Positions 57,042-64,000 of a stretch of DNA of 64,000 nucleotides are shown one piece after another. The notes beneath the pieces were generated by a model that saw only the letters and a program-made list of their open reading frames with translations, did not search any database and was not told where the DNA came from. The stretch is from Rutstroemia sp. NJR-2017a BVV2 (lineage: Eukaryota > Ascomycota > Leotiomycetes > Helotiales > Rutstroemiaceae). Location of the stretch: assembly GCA_002946415.1 (NCBI GenBank), contig NJPS01000031.1:1320394-1384393 (forward strand), read 5' to 3'. Within the stretch, counting starts at the first letter, position 1. Every line of letters begins with the position of its first letter. A program made the position numbers and the translations under genes.

Positions 57042-59177
57042 TCAACTCCTCACACCACCCCTCCCACTCCCAAAGATTCCATCAACCCTACCTTCTCTAT
57101 CCCACACATACACTCCGTCCGGAGCCCCCTTTTCCGCAAAATACACAATTCGATGTTCGGGGATCCAATCCTCGTCCGTGGTATCTCGTGCCCAATCACC
57201 GGCGTTCTTGCGTTTCAGTCCTTCGCTATGCCGGTCGATATAACCGATTACGTAGCGCTCGATATCGTACTGCGGGTCATGGCGAAGACGGGAGAGTATG
57301 TCTTTTGCTGGGCGAAGGGAAGTGTTTGTAGTTTGAGTGAAGGAGGAAGGGGTTGTGGAAGGGTGGATGGGACGACGGGGAATGGGGCCGGCGGAGGTTG
57401 AACTGGCTTGGGATTGAGATTGAGGAAAAGGTGGCTCGACGTCAGGAAGATTCCAGGTTTTGGTGCATGGACGAAGGTGCTCAAGATGGGGGTGGGATTC
57501 GGTTGTGGAGTGAAGGTGAATGAACACGTAGGATTGACTGTACTCGGTGCTGGCTTTCTGAAGGTCGGATTCAAAGGTCTTGATCGTATTGGTAATGGAG
57601 ATAGATGTGCTGGATGAAAATGGAGGCGTCGTGTTAGGCGGAGCAGAGGAATAAGGGGGCGATAGGCCAATGAGGTAGCATCCTTCGTAGACGGGATCGG
57701 TGTCAGATGCGCTGGCGGGAACAAATTGTTGAGGCCAGACATGAATTCGGGGTGAGGGATTGGTAATATCAAGTAAAGCTAGATATTGTTAGTACTTGCA
57801 ATTGGGTAATTTTTGGTTCTAGAGATGCCGTAGACTTCACATGGAAGGCAGAATACCTTTTCTGAGATCAGCCAGCCTCGACTTGACCATGGCTAGCCAC
57901 TGATGACACTCATTGAAGGATGTCCCTGAGTACAGCAACTTGATTTCGATGATGTGAGATGACTCGATTCTCTCCACGAGGGGTTGATGCTCCATCTCCG
58001 TTAGGAGAGCTTGCCAATAAGATGCATTACCATCTTTGGGCACATTGGTAATCTCCGTAGCTAGAGCTTGCAGCTTGTGGTTGATAATTTCCTGTGAATG
58101 TTCATCTACTGACGGGACACTGCTAAACCGAATTGTTAGTTCTAGAAATTGGGAAACAACAGAACAAGGCTACATACCTGCCCGGCGAAGACAGTAGAGC
58201 CTCCAAGTCCGAGTTCTCGGTATAATAGGTGAAGAATCGACTGATACAAGCACCGAGCCTGTAGTCTTCAGATTCACTTGATGTGGCACTGCGGAGAAGC
58301 TCTAAAATTGCCAACGGAGTGAGCCCGCCGGCCGGAAAACTTCCGTATAGTCCCTGTACGGTTGCCCATGCCCGAATGTAGTGATATGTTAGTCGTAGGG
58401 CTGGACGGGTGTCGACTGTAACATCGTCAGGTGAATGCTCCTGGATGACGAGGCCAAGTGAAGCCAAGAAGACGAGGTGTACATACAGGTGGAAGCTATT
58501 GTGCTCACATGCCGAAGCCTTTTGATTTGATTCAACGCCCATTTGTCGGCACAATTTTCAGCACTAGCTTCAAATATGGAATCATGGCTATTCAGCTTGT
58601 TAGCAATGATACAAGCTTTTCCTCCGGAGGCTATGCTCAGGTCGTTGGAAATCAAGGCAGATGGTGTGGAGGCTTGGATAGGAACGCACTTTCTGAGTAA
58701 CTTCTCACAAGAACTATACGTTACTTCGAAAAGACAAGATCGAATTCTCAGAGTGAACTTTGGGTGACTAGTAGTTCGTACTGAACGTACAAAAATAGGG
58801 ACTGTTGCTTGGGCGCTAAGGATCGATTCCCAAAATACGTTAACGAAAAGCTTCGATGAGATAGTACCAAAGACGACACATTCCAACGATTCGTTCGTAG
58901 CGGTAAGTTTCAAAGCATGAGTCCCGGTGGCAAACGCCACAAGCTTTGGAAGAGCGCCTATGCGTGCAAGACGAGCGCTTGGTATTTCATCGTCGTCTTG
59001 GCCGTTAGGACTTTTGTTATTTGAGTCCTCATCATTGGAAGATTGCGCTGCAAGAAGTTTCTTTAGTGTTTGAAAGGATGTTTGGACTTCATTCCAGTAC
59101 TCTGGTGGCGCTACTTGGAAATGATCTTCGAGATGTCGTTGCAAGACCAACTCGTCTTGACCCACGGTACCCGCCAT
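57042..59177 (-). CDS. Poly(A)-polymerase-like nucleotidyltransferase with C-terminal MJ1316 domain
   Basis: Exons 59177-58487, 58415-58178, 58119-57857 and 57778-57042 (minus strand) give 642 residues. Residues about 75-215 resemble a polymerase beta-type nucleotidyltransferase, with TGTHALKL at 84-91 and ESLECVVFG at 96-104. A PAP-like central domain follows (about 215-310, HVSTIASTFDTRPALRLTYHYIRAWA region with YIRAWATVQGLYG). A PAP-type RNA-binding region follows (about 365-500, SHIIEIKLLYSG, WLAMVKSRLADLRKG, RIHVWPQQFV). The C-terminus (about 553-637) is the MJ1316 (formerly DUF504) domain, RPAKDILSRLRHDPQYD, WIPEHRIVYF and WDREGRVDGIFGSG, proposed to recognise RNA cyclic-phosphate ends. 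The expected GS...DxD metal site is not intact (see findings). The true start could lie in an undetected upstream exon. An RNA-end-processing role is inferred. Confidence 0.83.
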
Positions 59178-61211
59178 GAGAGATGCTTGGTCCGGATCAG
59201 GGGGTGCGATAATTAGAAGAAACACGGATGGAAACGAATAGCTTGGGGATAATGAAGATGCTAGAATGCCAAAGTACTTGGAATGAAACAGGAAGAGATT
59301 GGATTGACCAGTTGTGGTGTTCGCTGTACTTGACGCAGAAATCTACTCTATATGTATTAACCAGAAAATTTTGACACCCACTCAACCGCCGAACCATCTG
59401 CTTACAATGACCTACGGAGTGTGCTGCAAAGCATCGATATACGAAAGCGAACAGTCATTATTGGGAGTGTCGTTTGAACAACGCCTTCGAAATGATCCTT
59501 CGAACGGCAGTGACTCATTCAGAGGGCAACGCTTGAGTCAACACTAAACGCTCGACTAAATGCTCGATACATTGATTGATTGACTGCAATTGGTGAAGGA
59601 TCACTGCCTCAAAATAACGCCCAAGAGTTGACACAATGGAGAACAGGAGATTGGAAGTTCGGAAACATGGCATGAAATAACAAACATTGGCAAGAGAGTG
59701 GAAATTCTTGGAGAGCGGAGGAACACAAAATGAAGGTGGTGGGCCAAGCTCTGGGCATGTTCAGCGGCAAGTTATTGCGATACATAAATTACATAAAAGT
59801 TGCCTCCTTATCCCAGGGTAGGAATAATATAGATGCATAAAGTGTGGATAAGCGTGCATAAGTCATAACTAATGCATTGAATGAAATCCAGTCCCGCGAG
59901 AGAAAGTAGCTCCCGTGAATAGGTGAACCCCGAACCCCGCATGCATAGCACTGCATTAGGAGAAAAGTCAATATACTTGCACTATCTTACCAGTTAATAC
60001 CGTACAGTACGGAATGGACGTCCGGCGAGTATGCAGTGCAGACAATCAAGTATTCTGAGTCCTGATCAGCGTAAACTCAGAATATATCTTGCTTTAGCAG
60101 TCTACCAATTCATGATGATGGCATAGACATACAACAAATACAAGTAGTATTTACTTTTCCCAAGGCAGGAACTCAAAACGCTGGAGGCTGGAGACTGGAG
60201 CGGACTTTGTTTGACACAAATGATGATGAGTGACATGAGAAAGACAAATGTATTTTTGGACTTTCCGTGAAACCATCCCTTATCCCTTATCCCTTCTCCC
60301 TTACCCATCATGCTCTTGCTTGAGTAAACTCCAGTATAGACTTTGTGAAGCCACGAAGTGCGAGAAATGGTGTGATCATAAGTGAAATCTGGTCATGGCG
60401 GGGTGAGCGCTACACCAAACCTCCCCAAGTCCCAGGCCGCATTCACTTTCTCCGTCCCCTTCTCCCTCTCCTCTGTGCACAAAACATCGGTTTGCCCTCG
60501 TCCCAACTTCTCCTCGTATCATGTTATTCTAATCTCGGTCGTCTGACGTGAAACTTTGAATAGACGAGATAAAAGAGGAAGCACAGCCAAATGGCCAAGA
60601 GGCCAAGACGGCGCGCGAGGCCAAGTGAGCCAAGTAACTCCGTTCTTGGCCTCGGGGCGCAATCTCTTGGGTAAATAAACGGGTGCAAAGTGCAGAAAAT
60701 GTGCTCAATGCTCAGCTGGAATCAGACACACACCTCGCCTGCAGGCACAATGACCAGCTTTATTCCTCCTAATACAAGCCAAGAACCCTAAGCCAATCAG
60801 GAAGGCGGGCTATGTTTGAGCCGACCGGAATGCCAAGAGACTACGAGTGGAAGCTAGTCCCCAACAAGATGCCAAGACCAAATGCCAAGACGTGGTCCCG
60901 CCGAGATTTCAAATGAATTGATTACAAGAAGAACCCAACTTCCTCCCTCGCGTGGTTGACAGTCTTAAAGAGAAATAGGTCGCCAAAACTCTTAAACTCC
61001 CTCTTTTCAATTCTTCAACGCTGCCAAAACCGATTATTCGACTTCTCTGGATTTCTATCAAACGAGATTCAGCCTTAAGAAGAGAACCTAGACTACTCAG
61101 CTACACCTTTCCTTTCACCGTTAGTCTATTCGGACACCAATAACCGAGCAACGCTCATTGGTTGGTCGGTCTTCCTGTTCCTACCTTGTCCCACAATTAC
61201 GACCCTTCACG
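59178..61211. promoter_or_regulatory. Upstream region of pacC with clustered GCCAAG sites
   Basis: About 2 kb between divergent genes. No coding region is supported. The last 620 bp carry an array of PacC-type hexamers (separate entry). From 60961 to 61211 there is no ATG, so the annotated pacC ATG is the first in the likely leader. One further GCCAAG lies at 59743-59748. Confidence 0.6.
60594..60889. promoter_or_regulatory. Cluster of nine GCCAAG (PacC consensus) sites
   Basis: Exact GCCAAG occurs at 60594, 60602, 60620, 60629, 60778, 60832, 60871 and 60884 (+ strand), and CTTGGC at 60645-60650. The first five fall within 57 bp. GCCARG is the established PacC/Rim101 recognition hexamer, and the gene downstream encodes PacC. 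A hexamer is expected about once per 2 kb per orientation-independent search, so nine in 300 bp is a strong enrichment. Confidence 0.8.
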
Positions 61212-63276
61212 ATGTCGGCACAAGATCAGACCCAGCAGCAACAGCCTGCTCAAGCCCAATCCACAAACACAACTACCTCTACCGGTACAAACACAACCAG
61301 TACTGCGACCTCAACGGAAACCCCAGCGCAACAAACCGTCGTCGCCGATGATAGTTTGCTATGTCAATGGGAGAAATGTTCGGAAAGATGTCCTACACCA
61401 GAGTCTCTGTTTGTAAGTTCAGCATCGTCTTCGCATCTGACAAGAAGACCCAATCCATTGTAATATTGCATCCTTACTGACCAACATTTCTTTCTCAGGA
61501 CCACATCTGCGAGAAACATGTTGGAAGAAAGAGCACAAATAACTTGAACCTCACTTGCGGGTGGAACTCATGCCGTACCACTACCGTCAAGCGCGACCAC
61601 ATCACATCCCACATTCGAGTCCATGTTCCACTCAAACCGCACAAATGTGACTTCTGCGGTAAAGCTTTCAAGCGTCCTCAGGATCTGAAGAAGCACGTCA
61701 AGGTATGCATATCTCTCAATTCAAACACTTGAATGTATCTAACATAACGATAGACACACGCCGACGACTCTGTGCTGTTGAGATCTCCAGAACAAGCTGG
61801 CGGTCCAAATGGAGGATATCGCCAGGCTGGAGGCAAAGGTACGTAAGGGCTCACGCTGCCTCGTTGCATTTTTTCTGCTCTGACCCTTTTGGAATAGTGA
61901 TTGCTGACTTGCGAAATCTTGCAGCTAATGGCAACGGTTATTATGACCATGGAGCGCAAATGCACCCGGGCTCCGCAGCTTATGGAGCCTCCCACAGTGC
62001 GCACAACGGATACTACGCACCTGCGCCTCCACAATCATCCGCATACGGAGGATCTGTATATTATCCTATGAGCCACGGAAACACACTCAGCCAAAGCACG
62101 ATATATGATGAGAGAAAGCGTGGCTATGATGCCGCATTGAATGATTTCTTTGGAGATGCAAAGCGTCGTCAAATCGACCCTACATCTTATGCTCAGGTTG
62201 GACAACGATTGATGGCCCTACAAGGCATCCCTATTCACGGAGGAGGAATCTCTGACTACATTCATGCAGGCCCACAATTAGTCTCAGTCGACGGACACGG
62301 AGGACACGGTGGACATGGACATGGAGGTCACCTACCACAACACCATTACTCCCTTCCGCTACCTAATCTGAGAACCAAGAATGATCTCATGAACATCGAC
62401 ACCTTCTTGGAACAAATGCAATCAACAGTCTACGAGAGCTCCAATGCTGCAGCTGCTGCAGGCATTCATCAACCTGGAAGTCACTACACCCACCAAGGCA
62501 TCAACTTCCGCCAGAGTCATTCCCCTCCCCAAACCTCAATCCACAGCATCGGTTCCATGGCTCCACACGTCTCATCATCTTACGTTTCCGCTCCAATGAC
62601 CTCAACCACCTCTTCTCACTCCGGTTCATCTGGTACACCAGCCTTGACTCCTTCATCAAGTTCAGTATCATACACCTCTGGCAACTCGCCGATGTCATCG
62701 AGCGGAATGTCACCTGTTTCCCGTAACAGCTCTACAGCATCTGCCGCAGCATATCCCAACTTGCCTGCAGTATCTCTCGGCTACTCTCAACATCACTCCG
62801 CCACAGCTCCAACGCCCACCCTTGGTACCAACTTTGATAGCGATCTTCGTCGCCGTTACTCGGGAGGTGTACTTCAGCGCAGTGCTGTTGCTCCCCGTGT
62901 TGAAGTCAGCGATGCTTCCATCGGCTCACCAACGCCATCACCAAAAGAAGGAACACCACGCCCCGACAACATCGTCAAGACTGAGATATCAACTAACATT
63001 GACCCAGCTCTCTCTGGTGTCAGTTCGCCCGGTGCACAATCTGCTGATAGCGGTGAAAGTGCCAAGGACAGAGCCGAAGAGGCGTGGATTGAGAACATTC
63101 GTGTCATTGAAGCTCTAAGACATTACATTGGTGATCGTCTCAAGAACAAGCAATACGAAGACGACGAAGAAGATGTTGCCATGACTGGTACTGAGACCAA
63201 GACACAAGCAAAGCCTGAGGAGAAGAGTTCTGATAACTTGTACCCTGTTCTGAGGACAGAGGATGATGATGAGTAG
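61212..63276 (+). CDS. pacC: pH-response transcription factor PacC/Rim101
   Basis: Exons 61212-61412, 61499-61702, 61754-61838 and 61925-63276 give 613 residues. Three C2H2 zinc fingers lie at about 51-138: [29 protein letters not shown] and [23 protein letters not shown] (core [14 protein letters not shown]). Intron 2 falls inside the third finger's His pair. Conserved PacC sequences [22 protein letters not shown] (core [13 protein letters not shown], about 210-225) follow. Two YPxL motifs, YPNL at 440-443 and YPVL at 603-606, match the paired PalA/Rim20-binding sites that flank the signalling-protease box. PacC is cleaved at alkaline pH to an activator that recognises GCCARG. The promoter carries nine such sites. 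The N-terminus (1-45) is Gln/Thr-rich. Confidence 0.96.
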
Positions 63277-64000
63277 ATTGTCGTGTGGTGTGGTGTGCAG
63301 CGTGGCTTCTGTAACTTCTTTTTGTTGCTTTTTCTTCATGTAATGATTATACCTATGATTTGACGGGAAATACTGTGATTATTGTCTGGAGTTGCTTACC
63401 TTGGTGCTGATATCTATGGAGCTGGATCGGCTCGGTTTACACTTGAGTTTATCAGGGGACTGATTGGGTTTTACAAAAATAAATTTCTGATACCGTGTTC
63501 TATCTATACTTTATAAGCAGTCTCTAAGATGTGATGTGATGTGATGTGATAATTAAGTACTTTGAGTTTGTTGCTACTTGTCTACGGTAAGTTACCCACA
63601 CCCTGCATAGTCGATGGTTACTTGATATGATATCGAGCGCATACGTGAACTTACGTAGATGACTTTTTCAGAAGAGAAACAAGCAAGTTTAGACAAACAA
63701 GCCACCAATTGCATTACCTCCAAATCATATATTCCATTCATTTATTCATCTCCCCTCCAGTTCCAAGTTCCACTCAATAGCCTAGCATAGTTTCCCCCTC
63801 CACCGGCGTAGCTAGCTACTTGCACAGCAGCTGGTTGAAGCACACATAAATATACATACATACATACCATACGACATCCCAAAGAAGGACTAGGACTAGT
63901 CAGACCCACTCCACAATAAACCATATCATATCACAGCACAGCACATATGCCAACCAAGTCCAGCTCATCACATCTTCAATCCCATTGAGCCCTCCCCCCC
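63277..64000. other. pacC 3' region
   Basis: No further gene seen up to the window end. It includes a GTGAT/GATGT pentamer microsatellite. Confidence 0.4.
63528..63550. repeat. GATGT pentanucleotide microsatellite
   Basis: About 4.6 perfect tandem units downstream of pacC, non-coding. Confidence 0.85.

Noticed and set aside
1..64000. tRNA genes and CRISPR arrays
   Set aside because: No cloverleaf with A and B boxes (GGTTCGA context) was recognised, and no regularly spaced short repeats outside coding tandem units; CRISPR is not expected in a fungal nucleus.

Overview
The window is nuclear DNA from a filamentous ascomycete (Pezizomycotina). The gene content and sequence style fit a Leotiomycete such as the Botrytis/Sclerotinia group, but that narrower placement is inference. 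Supporting signs are short introns (mostly 48-100 bp) with GTRNGT donors and CTAAC-like branch points, a dispersed single 5S rRNA gene, and typical mould families: PacC, a fungal rhodopsin/Pth11-like receptor, a DUF3074 START-like protein and an EXPERA membrane protein. I find 24 intact protein genes, one gene fragment and one 5S rRNA gene. I joined exons by splice sites plus reading frame; every spliced model gives a length divisible by three.

Layout. 1-10 kb: a DIP2-type double AMP-binding protein and a class II cAMP phosphodiesterase, both on +. 10-25 kb: a flavin-reductase-like protein (-), a MetX-like alpha/beta hydrolase (+), a DUF3074 protein (-), the sterol-transfer protein Sip3/Lam (-), then KRI1 (-) and a Rab5/Vps21 GTPase (+) diverging from a 370-bp spacer. 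26-36 kb: a secreted repeat-peptide precursor (+), a FIT2/Scs3 lipid-droplet protein (-), an EXPERA protein (+), an LCAT-like lipase (-) and a GPI-type cell-wall protein (-). 36.4-39.9 kb: a 3.5-kb stretch with no recognisable gene. 40-47 kb: GST (-) and complex I NDUFB4 (+), divergent; SAP18 (-) and PRP18 (+), divergent; a variant 5S rRNA gene; a hydrolase fragment; a five-exon rhodopsin-domain receptor (-). 48-64 kb: an MFS exporter (-); RCM1 (-) and RLP24 (+), divergent; a five-exon SnoaL-like gene (-); a poly(A)-polymerase-like/MJ1316 protein (-); and pacC (+).

Functional themes are lipid handling (DIP2, Sip3, FIT2, LCAT-like, EXPERA), ribosome biogenesis (KRI1, RCM1, RLP24, 5S) and RNA processing (PRP18, SAP18, the PAP-like protein). 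Most of the window is ordinary housekeeping sequence.

The best candidate for an undescribed system is the precursor at 26696-27610. It has a signal peptide followed by nine ~20-residue Asp-Phe-x-Tyr repeats divided by Lys-Arg and single-Arg sites and two Lys-rich linkers, with three phase-1 introns placed exactly at repeat starts. Next in interest are a dense array of nine GCCAAG motifs (the PacC binding hexamer) upstream of pacC itself, and a poly(A)-polymerase-like protein whose presumed catalytic Asp-x-Asp is replaced and which carries a C-terminal MJ1316 domain.
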